Shown here piece after piece: positions 1 through 8,724 of a stretch of 44,958 nucleotides of DNA. The translations under genes were made by a program, and so were the position numbers. This stretch comes from Bacteroidales bacterium (GTDB lineage Bacteria > Bacteroidota > Bacteroidia > Bacteroidales > Marinilabiliaceae), in the NCBI GenBank assembly GCA_017417385.1, contig JAFPZF010000042.1:1-44958 (forward strand). The letters are read 5' to 3'. Every line of letters begins with the position of its first letter. Position 1 is the stretch's first letter. The notes under the pieces were generated by a model that was given only the letters and a program-made list of their open reading frames with translations, did no database searches and had not been told where the DNA came from.

Positions 1-1240
1 GACTCCGACCCCCTCCGCCCTCTCCCCTCTCTCTGTGATCTCACTCTGCGAGAGTCAGCTCGCCTCTGTGGTCTAAAAAACTCTGTGCCTCCGTGCCCTC
101 TGTGTGAGGCCATTTCTCCCACGTCTCGCTCTCCCGTCCCCTCCGACACTTCCGCCCCCTCCGACGACTCCGACGATTCCGACGACTCCTACCCTTCCGA
201 CGATTCCGACGCTCCCCCCTTCCCAATTGCTAATTGCTAATTGCTCTCTGTGCTCTCTCTGCGAGCGTCAGCTCGCCTCTGTGTTCTAAAAAACTCTGTG
301 TCTCCGTGCCCTCTGTGTGAGGCCTTTTCTCCCACTTCTCGCTCTCCCCGTCTCTTCCGACTACTCTGACAATTCCGACGACTCCGACCCCTCCCGTTCT
401 GCGAGATTTGCAATCCCGCAACTTTGAGTATAAGCATTTGCAATGCGATAAACACTTCCTTTCTCCCTTGCCCCAAACACCTTCCGTTCCCTCTGACGAC
501 TCCGACCCCCTCCGCCCTCTCCCCTCTCTCTGTGATCTCTCTCTGCGAGCGCCCGCTCGCCTCTGTGTCCTAAAAAAACTCTGTGCCTCCGTGCCCTCTG
601 TGTGAGACCCTTTCTCCCACGTCTCGCTCTCCCCGTCTCTTCTCCTGATAATTGTTCAGATAGCCGCGGAGGTCATCGGTGCTGATGTGGACCACCTCCT
701 TCTCTATCTTCAAGAGGGTGTTGACTATCGTACTCTTTATGAGATCGACTTGTCAGAACAGCCTTCGACCCGTTCTGCGGGATTTGCAATCCCGCAACTT
801 TGAGTATAAGCATTTGCAAAGCGATAAACACTTCCTTTCTCCCTTACCCCAAACACCTTCCGTCCCCTCCGACACTTCCGTTCCCTCCGACGACTCTGAC
901 GATTCCGCCCTTCTGACGACCCCGACGACTCCTACCCCTCCGACGATTCCGGCGCTCCCCCCTTTCCAATTCCTAATTGCTAATTGCTCTCTGTGCTCTC
1001 TCTGCGAGCGCCCGCTCGCCTCTGTGTTCTAAAAAACTCTGTGCCTCCGTGTCCTCTGTGTGAGGCCTTTTCTCCCACGTCTCGCTCTCCCCGTCCCCTC
1101 CGACGACTCCGACGATCCCGTTCTGCGGGATTTGCAACCCCTCAGCTTTGAGTATAAGCATTTGTAATGCGATAAACACTTCCTTTCTCCCATACCCCAA
1201 ACACCTTCCGCCCCCTCCGACCAATTCCTAATTGCTCATT
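1..1240. repeat. Non-coding array of long dispersed repeats
   Basis: There is no credible gene here, only two interleaved repeat modules. Module 1 (starts near 81, 294, 579 and 1037) reads CTCTGTGCCTCCGTGCCCTC then TGTGTGAGG and TTTCTCCCAC. It is preceded by a small hairpin such as GCGAGCG-CC-CGCTCGC. Module 2 (starts near 393, 769 and 1117) contains the hairpin GCGGGATT-TGC-AATCCCGC followed by a conserved stretch of about 70 bases ending in CCCCAAACACCTTCCG. Between them lie degenerate CCGACGACTCCGA-like runs and AATTGCTAATTGCT runs (223-245, 967-988, 1222-1241). Short open frames across the region translate these repeats in several frames and are not genes. Confidence 0.8.
642..757 (-). 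pseudogene. Scrap of a tyrosine recombinase (integrase) N-terminal domain
   Basis: Read on the minus strand, this stretch encodes a segment containing KEVVHISTDDLRGYLNNYQ. That resembles the core-binding domain of Bacteroidales tyrosine-type integrases, where a (I/V)xxITTDDIRxYL-like motif is typical. There is no start codon, a stop lies just upstream in frame, and both sides run into repeat modules, so at most about 38 codons survive. Its codons (CTC, CGC) differ from those of intact minus-strand genes nearby, which fits an imported relic. The assignment rests on a short motif and is tentative. Confidence 0.4.
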
Positions 1241-1312
1241 GAATTGTATTAGCCTTGTATTAGCCCTGACCCGTACAAATACCCATCTTTTTGTGCACAC
1301 TCCTCCCCTTTT

Positions 1313-1966
1313 CTACTTCCCCGTCCCTATCGGACTCATATACACCGTCCCAGGACCCGTTATCCTCATCATGCTCACACCTTCTCCGCGCAGCACGTTC
1401 CCTATCGACCATCCCGCCTGTATCCTACTCTCGCTGATGCCCCTCATCGCCACCAGATGACGTTCGTCAACCTCTATCGTCTCCCCAGCATTGAGAACTC
1501 TCTCTATCGCCGTCCCCGCCGAATCTACGAAGACCGTCGCATTCCCCTCAATCTTCTGAAACATAGCCCCGAGCCCCCCTAGCAATCCCGAGACCGACAG
1601 ACGCATCCCGACCTCCACTCTTGCCGTCGACGCCACGTAATACCCGAGCCGGCACACCAGCGGCTCACCTTGTATCTTTATAGCTATCAGCGAACTGACA
1701 CTCCCCGCCAGCACCGCCTTCAACTCCCGGCTAGTCGGATTCGTCATCTTCAGTATCATCAGACTCTCGCCAGAGAGCGCCGACTTCACCGCCCCGGCTA
1801 TCAGCCCCCCGAGACCCGAGTTCCCGTTCGAGCCCGTCATCTCCACGTCCCTGCGCATGTCCGTATCAACATACACTATGCTGCCCCGCTCCGCATAAAA
1901 CGTCTCCCCGGGACCCAGCGTCACCTCAAGCGTCTTGAAGTCATACCCTACTATCTTGCAATTCAT
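1313..1966 (-). CDS. AIM24 / TIGR00266-family protein
   Basis: A 217-residue protein of the AIM24 family (formerly DUF124, TIGR00266). It shows the family's Gly-rich beta-solenoid pattern: an early LGPGETFYAERGSIVYVD segment (about residues 17-35), a central block with GGLIAGAVKSALSGES, a middle FVDSAGTAIERVLNAGETIEVD segment and a late LRGEGVSMMRITGPGTVYM segment. The length is typical of bacterial members. No signal peptide or catalytic residues are visible, and the biochemical role of bacterial AIM24 proteins is unknown. It starts about 15 bases downstream of where transcription from the -7 box at 1988-1995 would begin, so it is probably transcribed alone. The next gene upstream ends with its own terminator. 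Confidence 0.85.
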   Translation of the reverse strand: MNCKIVGYDFKTLEVTLGPGETFYAERGSIVYVDTDMRRDVEMTGSNGNSGLGGLIAGAVKSALSGESLMILKMTNPTSRELKAVLAGSVSSLIAIKIQGEPLVCRLGYYVASTARVEVGMRLSVSGLLGGLGAMFQKIEGNATVFVDSAGTAIERVLNAGETIEVDERHLVAMRGISESRIQAGWSIGNVLRGEGVSMMRITGPGTVYMSPIGTGK

Positions 1967-1987
1967 TTTCTTCCGTTTTTGTCTCTA

Positions 1988-1995
1988 CAAAGATA
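1988..1995 (-). promoter_or_regulatory. Bacteroidetes -7 promoter box of the AIM24 gene
   Basis: The minus strand reads TATCTTTG, matching the Bacteroidetes sigma-ABfr consensus TAnnTTTG, 22-29 bases upstream of the start codon at 1966. No clean -33 TTTG is seen, because that position falls inside the terminator hairpin of the preceding gene. Confidence 0.55.
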
Positions 1996-2001
1996 GCAAA
2001 T

Positions 2002-2049
2002 AAAAAAAACAGTGCGACCCATGCAGCCGCCGCTGCACAGGTCGCACAC
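2002..2049 (-). terminator. Rho-independent terminator of the large surface protein
   Basis: On the minus strand, arms GTGCGACC and GGTCGCAC enclose an inner TGCAGC/GCTGCA hairpin and are followed by TGTTTTTTTTATTTG. It lies 36 bases past the stop codon of the 1058-residue gene. Confidence 0.85.
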
Positions 2050-2084
2050 TATACCTACTTCCTTTCGGAAGCCTATACCTTATT

Positions 2085-5000
2085 CTACTTCACCATGATC
2101 AACTTACCGCCCTTGATGAAGAGACCCTTCGTCGGGTTCATGACCTTCTTGCCAGAGAGATCATAGATCGAGCCGTCCTCGCTCTCGCTCTCGACAGTCA
2201 TGATCGTCGTCGGCTGCTCTACCGGACCGTCAGTCTTGACGATGTAGATGTAGTCAAGCATGCGGTTCTCGTTGCCAGCTGCCTCTACCCATACTCGCGT
2301 CGGCTCCGTGATCTCAAACTCCTCAGACGTTGCGCTCATAACATTGCCATTCAGCTCTACTGTCAATGTTGCCTCGTGGTCGTCCTCCGTCGTGAAGATG
2401 TCAAAGAAGGTTCCAGAGTTGCCCCAGCCACCAGCCGTGATCTTGTACTTGCCCGGCTGAAGTGTCGTCAAGGTCGTCCTCTCCGTGAAGAATCCACCCT
2501 TGCCACCTGAGCATCTTACCGGCGCATTAGCCTGATCGGTCATCGTTGCTCCAGGTATGTCCTCTGCCTCCTTGTAGTATGCGACGTTCTCTATGTCCGT
2601 AGCCGCGTACTCGATGACTATCTCGTTATCTTCGTTGTCCGACGAGATCACCTGAGTCTTTCCCCAATATGCGCCACTCTGCTTCGGTGCAGAATACAGC
2701 GTAGTGCCAATAAGTTTGTACTGCGTGAAGTATGCCGTCACGCTCTCTCCGTCAAACGTCTCTCTCTCTGCTACTACTGTCTCCTCGTCGTCTATCTTGT
2801 TCTTGACTACGTAGGAGACCTTCGGGATCTCGTTAAAGTATGCCTCGATCACGTTCTGCGCTGCGTCCGCGTTAAGCACGATTTGCATCGCACTCTCAAA
2901 CATATACTTCTTGCCGTCCGTCGTGTAGTATGCCGCCTTGTCCTCGTCCGTTATCGACGCCGTAGTGCCTATCTCGACTCCCTCATATACGACTGGCTCC
3001 CTGAACTCCTCGTCTGTCTCGAAGTCATAGAACCTGACTGTGTAGTTCGTCAGCTTCGACGGCTCGACTGTAGTGAGTGTCAATACTGGCCTGTTCTCAG
3101 ATGCCGCACCATAGAGCGTTCCGCCAGCTGCTGCTCCAGCAAGCGTGAATACTATCTCATTCGCCCCTCTCTTCAAGAGATCCCTGACGCCCTTCGTGAC
3201 GTCTACCGTCTTCAACTGGTCTGTCCTGTTGTCCGTCACCGAGCCTATGGCAACACCACAGTCTGCCTTAGCCGCAAGAGCTATCTTGTCATACTCGATT
3301 TCCCCTCCATCTCTGTAGCAGATCTCGATTACTCGACCGTCATACTTGCCTCCACAATGAGACAAGAATGTCAACTCTGCCTTCGACACAGCATATCCTG
3401 CCGGGACATTCTCAAGAGAGAAACCAATGTACGCCTGCGCTGCCCATGACGTGACACCCCAGTTGTTGTAGTAGTGGGTCTCTGTGTCCAGACTCGTGCC
3501 TGCCGCATTCGAGCCACCCTGGACTGCAGCCGTGTGCACCAGCGTCGCTACCATCTTGTCCGTCTCATTGAAGTACACGTAGATTACGTTGTCCTCCACG
3601 TCTTCCATAACGAGGACGTCATTCGATGCATGGTCGTAGACATACTTCCTGCCGTTCGCTGCAATGATGTCTGCCTTGTCCGACTCTTCTATCGTCGCTA
3701 TCTCGCCTATCGGCGCATCCTTATAGATCTGTGCTTCCTTCAACTCTGTCGTCTCGTCTCCGTTCAATACGTACTTGACCATGTATTTCGAAGCCTCCTT
3801 GAAAATCAACTCGATGACATTTTCCTCCGCGTTTGACGAGAGCGCCTCGATATCTTTGACCTCTACACATACATACCTGACATCCTCGAAGCTGAACGCC
3901 GCCTTATCTTCGTCCGTTGCTGCCGCTGCCTCGCCTGGGACTCCGTCGCGTACTACTGCATCCTTCAATTCTGTCTCCTCATCGTCCAAAAGATACTTGA
4001 CGGTGTATGTCGTCATCTCCTTGAAGAACGCTAAGATGACGTTCTCCTCCGCATTCGTCGACAACGTGATCTCGTCCGCCGATACGAAGACGTACTTCCT
4101 GCCGCCCTTCTCTATGGTCGCCTTGTCATCGTCGCTCGCAGCTGCCGTGCTCCCTGGCTCTGCGTTATTATAGACCTTAGCCTCTTTCAGGTTGTTCTCC
4201 ACGTTGTCCAGCTCGACATACTTCACCGTGTAGGTCGTCACTGCGTTGAACAATACCTCGATGACGTTATCCTCGCCGAGGACTATCGTCTTGCCCTCCG
4301 TCGAGCCAAATACGTAGCGGACACCCTCATACGTGATGTCTGCCTTGTCCTCGTCGCTCGCTGCTACCTCCTGTCCGTTGACTACGTCCTCATAGACCTT
4401 AGCCGTCTTCAGCTCCGCCTTGTCGCTCGCCCTGAGGTACTTGACGGTGTACGTCGTAGCCTCGTTGAAGTAGACGTTGAGCTGATTCTTCTCCGCATCA
4501 CCCGTCGTCGTCAACGCATCAGCCGATGCAAAGAGATACTTCTTGCCTTCAACCTCTATCTCTGCCTTCTCCTCTTCGGTAGCATTCACTACCGACCCCG
4601 GAATTACCTCCGTATGAGCGACTGCTTCTTTCAGCACCCCGTTGTCCGCCTTGTTCAGGAAGTTCACGGTGTAGCTCGTCAACTCGCTCTTCGGCAAAGT
4701 CTTGATCGTCAATGTCGGCTTCCCGGTCTCTGCACCGGCTCCATAGAAATCTCCGCTTCCTTGCGAACCTCCAAGTACAAATACTATTGAATTCGACTCT
4801 GCTGCATACAAAGCCTTGACGGCTGCTGTCGCATCGATGGTCTTAAGTGTGAACGAACCCTTCGGGTCATCTATGGTTGCTATATTGGTACCCGAGTTCC
4901 CCCATGCGACCAATTCGATCGCATTATAGTCGAAGTCTGTGCCGTCAATGTAGTTGATATCCAACTTATAATTCTTAGCACCCATTGACGAGAATCCTAA

Positions 5001-5261
5001 CGTTGCCTCAGATACGACATGACCCTCTGGTATTGTAAACGAGAATCCTATGTACGCCTGGGCTACCCAGCCCGTCGTTCCCCACATGTTATAGTGATGG
5101 GTCTCAGCGTCAAGCGTTTTGCCCGACGCATTAGAGCCCCCTTGAACCGCCGCCGTGTGTAGCAACGTCGCCTCCGTCTCGACGATGTCCGCCGAAACAC
5201 TGCCACTTACGCCAAACAATAGCGCAGCAGCCGAGAAAAGACTTGTAATCAATCTCTTCAT
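2085..5261 (-). CDS. Large modular secreted surface protein (DNRLRE-like and MucBP-like repeats)
   Basis: A 1058-residue exported protein. Residues 1-24 form a signal peptide. Two related domains (about 25-190 and 568-735) share HTAAVQGGSNA, AQAYIGFS and a LTIKT/LTLTT end. They resemble DNRLRE (CBM96-type) carbohydrate-binding beta-sandwiches. Five roughly 73-residue repeats lie at about 195-567 and a sixth at about 737-812. Each starts YTVKY-like, has an acidic DEDKA box, a (K/R)YVF box and ends NVIEVxFNE, similar to MucBP-type repeats. A CBM6-like region (about 880-1010, GKYKITAGGWGNSG) follows. The last 30 residues (YDLSGKKV, PTKGLFIKGGK, VK end) match the C-terminal tail of Bacteroidales exported surface proteins. 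There is no catalytic domain, so glycan binding or adhesion is likely. Domain names are inferred from pattern, not from a search. Confidence 0.75.
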   Translation of the reverse strand: MKRLITSLFSAAALLFGVSGSVSADIVETEATLLHTAAVQGGSNASGKTLDAETHHYNMWGTTGWVAQAYIGFSFTIPEGHVVSEATLGFSSMGAKNYKLDINYIDGTDFDYNAIELVAWGNSGTNIATIDDPKGSFTLKTIDATAAVKALYAAESNSIVFVLGGSQGSGDFYGAGAETGKPTLTIKTLPKSELTSYTVNFLNKADNGVLKEAVAHTEVIPGSVVNATEEEKAEIEVEGKKYLFASADALTTTGDAEKNQLNVYFNEATTYTVKYLRASDKAELKTAKVYEDVVNGQEVAASDEDKADITYEGVRYVFGSTEGKTIVLGEDNVIEVLFNAVTTYTVKYVELDNVENNLKEAKVYNNAEPGSTAAASDDDKATIEKGGRKYVFVSADEITLSTNAEENVILAFFKEMTTYTVKYLLDDEETELKDAVVRDGVPGEAAAATDEDKAAFSFEDVRYVCVEVKDIEALSSNAEENVIELIFKEASKYMVKYVLNGDETTELKEAQIYKDAPIGEIATIEESDKADIIAANGRKYVYDHASNDVLVMEDVEDNVIYVYFNETDKMVATLVHTAAVQGGSNAAGTSLDTETHYYNNWGVTSWAAQAYIGFSLENVPAGYAVSKAELTFLSHCGGKYDGRVIEICYRDGGEIEYDKIALAAKADCGVAIGSVTDNRTDQLKTVDVTKGVRDLLKRGANEIVFTLAGAAAGGTLYGAASENRPVLTLTTVEPSKLTNYTVRFYDFETDEEFREPVVYEGVEIGTTASITDEDKAAYYTTDGKKYMFESAMQIVLNADAAQNVIEAYFNEIPKVSYVVKNKIDDEETVVAERETFDGESVTAYFTQYKLIGTTLYSAPKQSGAYWGKTQVISSDNEDNEIVIEYAATDIENVAYYKEAEDIPGATMTDQANAPVRCSGGKGGFFTERTTLTTLQPGKYKITAGGWGNSGTFFDIFTTEDDHEATLTVELNGNVMSATSEEFEITEPTRVWVEAAGNENRMLDYIYIVKTDGPVEQPTTIMTVESESEDGSIYDLSGKKVMNPTKGLFIKGGKLIMVK

Positions 5262-5376
5262 TCTTGTCTTTTTTATCTGTTAATAATTGTTTGTCTTTTT
5301 CCCACATCTCATCACCTCATGCCCAGCCATCTATGCAACTCCTACGACCCCGCATTACTGTGATTCCGAAGCTTCG

Positions 5377-5421
5377 CAAAAGAAAACAGTGAGACTCGAC
5401 GCTCCACGCGCCCGTCTCACT
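5377..5421 (-). terminator. Probable terminator downstream of the HAD gene
   Basis: Arms AGTGAGAC and GTCTCACT flank an 18-base loop. On the minus strand the hairpin is followed by GTTTTCTTTTG. It lies about 270 bases past the HAD stop codon. The rest of 5262-5692 is pyrimidine-rich (CTTCTTCCCC-like runs at 5515-5600) with no gene visible. Confidence 0.6.
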
Positions 5422-5692
5422 GCCACTTTCTTTATGCAAAATTATAAAAAATCCAAAACAAATATTACTCCTGGCTACTTTTATCTTAAAAAAATGCTCG
5501 CTTTCTTAATTTCTCCTTTCCCTTCGCTCCCTTCTCCCCCATTCTTTCCCTTCTTCCCCTTCTTCCTCTTCTTCCCCTTCGTCCTCTTCTTCACTCTCCC
5601 CCTTCACCTCATTATGCTGATACTCACATTCTCATTACCACTCCGCATCCATTCTCTCCCTCTACGCCACCCTGCCTGCCTATCCGTCATTT

Positions 5693-6367
5693 CTACTGCC
5701 GGCTCGCTTCCTTCGCCATCTCTACCAGCTCCTTCTTCAGGTCCTCCCACTCGAGTTCCTTAAATCCATATACGTTCGCTGACTTCTTGTTCTTTATCAT
5801 GACGCACCGCATGCCAGCCCTCACTGCCCCCGCAGCATCGGTGTCAGCCCTGTCACCGACGACGACACAGTCCTCGACCTTTTCTCCGACCTTGTCCGCT
5901 ATGGCTATAAACGCCTCCTTGCTCGGCTTCAGAACTCCGAGCTCCTCCGTGCTCCATGACATCAGCTCTAGCGACCCTAGCCCTATCGCTATCAGCCTCT
6001 GCGTCGTGCACGGATAGTCCGAGAGGACTACGACCTTCGCCCCCTGGCGCCTGAGTTCTTCTATCATCTCAACAGCCCCAGGACGAGCCTTGTAATGACG
6101 ACGCAACACCTCTACCATGTTCGGCATGTACGTGTTCAGATACCAGTCCTCCATCACGTCAACCGACTTCCCTGTCCGCTTCGACATCAACTTGAAGAAC
6201 TCGCTCCGCAACGCTACCTTGTTCCCAAAGTCCTGACCAGCTATCGCCTTCCGAGCCTTCCGCTCCGCCAATGCCCACAACGCATGTCGCAGGTCTCGCA
6301 TGACTAGCCGCCGCGCAAAACCTTTCCCGTCATATAGCGTGTTGTCAAGATCCAATATTACAAGCAT
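5693..6367 (-). CDS. HAD-superfamily hydrolase (phosphatase-like)
   Basis: A 224-residue haloacid dehalogenase-like hydrolase. Motif I is DLDNTLYD at residues 6-13 (nucleophile Asp6, acid/base Asp8). Motif II is the Ser of VVLSDYP (about 116), motif III the Lys of GVLKPSKEAF (about 147), and motif IV GDRADTD at about 171-177, binding Mg2+. Residues 20-95 are helical and form a C1-type cap. This is the arrangement of small-molecule phosphatases such as phosphoglycolate-phosphatase or YjjG-like enzymes, but the substrate cannot be read from the sequence. No signal peptide is present, so it is cytoplasmic. Between it and the upstream GH3 gene lies one of the structured interspersed elements, so the two are probably separate transcripts. 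Confidence 0.85.
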   Translation of the reverse strand: MLVILDLDNTLYDGKGFARRLVMRDLRHALWALAERKARKAIAGQDFGNKVALRSEFFKLMSKRTGKSVDVMEDWYLNTYMPNMVEVLRRHYKARPGAVEMIEELRRQGAKVVVLSDYPCTTQRLIAIGLGSLELMSWSTEELGVLKPSKEAFIAIADKVGEKVEDCVVVGDRADTDAAGAVRAGMRCVMIKNKKSANVYGFKELEWEDLKKELVEMAKEASRQ

Positions 6368-6383
6368 ATACCTATATTACTAA

Positions 6384-6741
6384 AGGGGATTTATAGAAAT
6401 TAGATTTTTCCTGGCTTGCGAACTTTTGAACACCAGAGTGTACTATAAATACATGAGGATTTCAAAAGAGAGCATATCATTTCGATTAAGCGAGAGAAAA
6501 CTTTCGATTAAGCGAGTGCATAACGAGCTTGCTCGTTATGCCAAGCGGTAGAAAAGTCAGCGAAGCTAACGTGAGAAAGTAAGGCGCCAGTCAATGGAGC
6601 TTGCTCCAATTTGCCGAGCTTTTCGATTGAGCGAGTGCAGAACGAGCTTGCTCGTTCTGCCGAGCGTGAGAAAAGTCGACGAAGTCAACGTGAGGAATGA
6701 AGACAAAGTCAACGCAGAAAAAGCAATTTATAGTAGTTCCC
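6384..6741. repeat. Structured interspersed element, copy 1 (358 bp)
   Basis: It begins AGGGGATTTATAGAAATTAG and ends GCAATTTATAGTAGTTCCCT, an imperfect inverted pair. Inside are arms CTTTTGAA and TTCAAAAG and three copies of a module built as arm, GATTAAGCGAGTGC (or GATTGAGCGAGTGC), palindrome, GCCGAGCGTGA, arm. Two palindromes, at 6518-6541 and 6637-6660, have arms GCATAACGAGC/GCTCGTTATGC and GCAGAACGAGC/GCTCGTTCTGC. They differ by a T:A to G:C pair swap that preserves pairing. No open frame is conserved between copies. Confidence 0.85.
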
Positions 6742-6778
6742 TAAAAAAAGCCCCGAGTATGGTCACCACCTCGGGGCT
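6742..6778 (-). terminator. Rho-independent terminator of the GH3 gene
   Basis: On the minus strand, AGCCCCGAG pairs with CTCGGGGCT and is followed by TTTTTTAG, 25 bases past the GH3 stop codon. It ends exactly where the structured element begins. Confidence 0.9.
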
Positions 6779-6802
6779 CTATTATTACGTCCTATCTCGC
6801 CT

Positions 6803-8506
6803 CTACTCGACGACGAGCTTCGCAAACTTCGGATACCTCTTCTCGTCCTTGTACTGTAACAGCATCAACTTGAACTGTCCGTCCCTAGCGCCCTCTGCTA
6901 TGCACTCCTTCTTGAACTTCTCGTATGCGTTGTCGACAAGCCTGTGTGTCACCGGCTCCTTGACCCTGAACGAGTCCCTCTTGGCCTCATACTCCTGGTT
7001 GATCTTCTTCAGATTCTCGTCGACTGCCTTCGTGAACTCCTCAGCCTGCTCCTGTGTCGTCTGCTGGTCGTCGAACTCATAGAAGAAATGATATCCCGAA
7101 TAGTCAGGATCAGCAAAGCCGATGAAGAAGTGTACCTTCCTGCCGAGCTGCTCCTCTGCCTGATGTACCGCCATGATGTACTGCCTCTCGTGCAGCTTCT
7201 CGCCCGTCAACGTGATGATGCCGTTCACCTTCTGTATGAACTGTATCATCGGGATCTCTCCGTCAAAGCCCGTCACCTGTATCAGGTCGTTCATGTTATA
7301 CCTGTACAGTCCGCTCCACGTCGTCACGTACATGCAGTACCTCTTGCCGAGTTCGAGCTGGTCGAGCGTCAGGAACTCTGGATTTGGATTCTCAAGATCC
7401 TCCTCCTTCGTGAACTCGAAGAAATGCTTGTGCGCAAAGAGCGTCGTGTCCTCCTTCTCGTTCATAACAAGACCCGGACGGCACTCCGATGCGAAGTAAC
7501 CGAACTCGATCTCCTTCGTCGTCTCCGGGAACGCATCCTTTATCTTGTCAAAATATATCTTCGTGTTTCCACAGTGCCACGTGTTCACGACAGCCATGTC
7601 CGGCCAGTAGTGCTTCGGCAGGACCTCGCCATACTTCTCCTTCAGTTCCCTCAGCTCCTTAGCCCTCTCCGGGTTCGGCTTCAGCCTGCTCTTCAACGCC
7701 TCCCTGACGTGCTGCGGGATGTCAAGATCTGCCTTCAGCGTGCCGTTCTCGATGTCCTTGACATACTCGTCATAGAACTCGTTGACGTTCTTCATCATCT
7801 CGATGATTGTCGACGGGTTCGCCGTGATCAGGACTGTCGAATTATACTCGATGCCGAAACGCATGATGGTGTAATACCTCGCCCTGTAGTCCTTGATCTC
7901 GAACACGTCCGCCGGCGACGAGTACGCGACCTTTACGAAGTCCGGACAGTTCGTGAACGATACTCCACTGACGCTGCCCATGATCGTGCCGTCCGGAGCA
8001 TATCCCTCTATCGCCTTGCCGACTATCGAGACTACACCACCCGCAAATGAGTGTTTGTTCGCCGAAATCAACGTCGACAGCCACAGCTTGTTCATCTTGC
8101 CATACACGTCCTCGAAATACTTGAACGTGATTGGTATGTTCTTCGGCAAGTTCGTCGTGCCACTCGTCGTAGCATACATCTTCGGCTTTCCCGGGAACAG
8201 GATGTTCTCCTCGCCATGCATGTGCCTGTCAATGTACGCCCTCAAATCCTCGTAGTCATTGATCTTCACATACTTCTTGTAAGCCGCAAACAGCCCCTCG
8301 GGCGTCTTCTCGGCTACTATCTCCGCAAAATGATGGTTCTTACCATACTCCGTGTCCTTCGACTCCGTCAGTATGTCCCTGAGGGTCTTGGCCTGCGTCG
8401 CCTTCACGTCCTTCGAGGCCTTCCTAAGTTTCATCCTCTCAATGAAACCTACTATCCCAATGGCGAAGTTTATCTTTCTCCACCCACTAATCCATTTGCC
8501 TTGCAT
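6803..8506 (-). CDS. GH3-family acyl-adenylating enzyme (GH3 auxin-responsive promoter family)
   Basis: A 567-residue member of the GH3 family, firefly-luciferase-like (ANL) enzymes that adenylate a carboxylic acid and, in plants, join it to an amino acid. The ATP-binding loop is ATTSGTTNLPK at about residues 112-122. Downstream are EFGYFASECRPG (about 330-345) and TWSGLYRYNMNDLIQVTGF (adenylate-binding and hinge region), followed by a GEKLHERQ motif and a C-terminal domain. Length fits bacterial GH3 proteins, whose substrates are not known. It has no signal peptide. The promoter box is at 8532-8539 and its own terminator at 6742-6778, so it is probably monocistronic. Confidence 0.9.
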   Translation of the reverse strand: MQGKWISGWRKINFAIGIVGFIERMKLRKASKDVKATQAKTLRDILTESKDTEYGKNHHFAEIVAEKTPEGLFAAYKKYVKINDYEDLRAYIDRHMHGEENILFPGKPKMYATTSGTTNLPKNIPITFKYFEDVYGKMNKLWLSTLISANKHSFAGGVVSIVGKAIEGYAPDGTIMGSVSGVSFTNCPDFVKVAYSSPADVFEIKDYRARYYTIMRFGIEYNSTVLITANPSTIIEMMKNVNEFYDEYVKDIENGTLKADLDIPQHVREALKSRLKPNPERAKELRELKEKYGEVLPKHYWPDMAVVNTWHCGNTKIYFDKIKDAFPETTKEIEFGYFASECRPGLVMNEKEDTTLFAHKHFFEFTKEEDLENPNPEFLTLDQLELGKRYCMYVTTWSGLYRYNMNDLIQVTGFDGEIPMIQFIQKVNGIITLTGEKLHERQYIMAVHQAEEQLGRKVHFFIGFADPDYSGYHFFYEFDDQQTTQEQAEEFTKAVDENLKKINQEYEAKRDSFRVKEPVTHRLVDNAYEKFKKECIAEGARDGQFKLMLLQYKDEKRYPKFAKLVVE

Positions 8507-8531
8507 AAATCATTTACATGTTTTCGCACTG

Positions 8532-8539
8532 CAAAGTTA
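8532..8539 (-). promoter_or_regulatory. -7 promoter box of the GH3 gene
   Basis: The minus strand reads TAACTTTG, matching TAnnTTTG, 26 bases upstream of the GH3 start codon. A convincing -33 element is not seen. Confidence 0.5.
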
Positions 8540-8641
8540 CTAACCCTACCTCTCTTAAATGTTAGTAGTTTTACGAATTTTGGCTGCTCCTTATACCCCT
8601 ATTCCCCACGCCATATCGCCCCTCCAGCCCTCTGTAACTTC

Positions 8642-8696
8642 CGCCCCGAAGGGGCAAAATAGTCCTTTACCTAGGGCGACACCCTAGGTAAAGGAC
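8642..8696 (-). terminator. Tandem hairpins after the DUF4861 gene, including a perfect 15-bp stem
   Basis: GTCCTTTACCTAGGG (8662-8676) pairs perfectly with CCCTAGGTAAAGGAC (8682-8696) around a 5-base loop. On the minus strand it is followed by TATTTTG and then a second hairpin, GCCCC-TTC-GGGGC (8643-8655). It lies 30 bases past the DUF4861 stop and probably ends that transcript. AATTGC/ATTGCTC runs (8698-8740) flank it, as in the 1-1240 repeats. Confidence 0.6.
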
Positions 8697-8724
8697 AAAT
8701 TCCTCATTCCTAATTGCAAATTGC

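Noticed and set aside
1-1240. CRISPR array
   Set aside because: Repeats are long, irregularly spaced and divergent, with shared text between units and no cas genes.
5500-5692. Coding region in the pyrimidine-rich stretch after the HAD gene
   Set aside because: It gives only Phe/Pro/Leu runs from CTTC/CCCTTC repeats, with no start signal or family feature.
6384-6741. Retron or other reverse-transcriptase-linked non-coding RNA
   Set aside because: The hairpins are suggestive, but no reverse transcriptase is in the window and the elements recur at unrelated gene junctions.
6594-7082. Small protein encoded across element copy 1 and the GH3 3' end
   Set aside because: The frame combines repeat text and antisense GH3 sequence; the other element copies do not preserve it.
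2883-8050. Long open frames on the plus strand opposite the surface protein and GH3 genes (for example 2883-3449, 6944-8050)
   Set aside because: They lie entirely opposite recognised genes, encode Arg/Leu/Val-rich sequence with no family features, and are expected from the strand-asymmetric composition.
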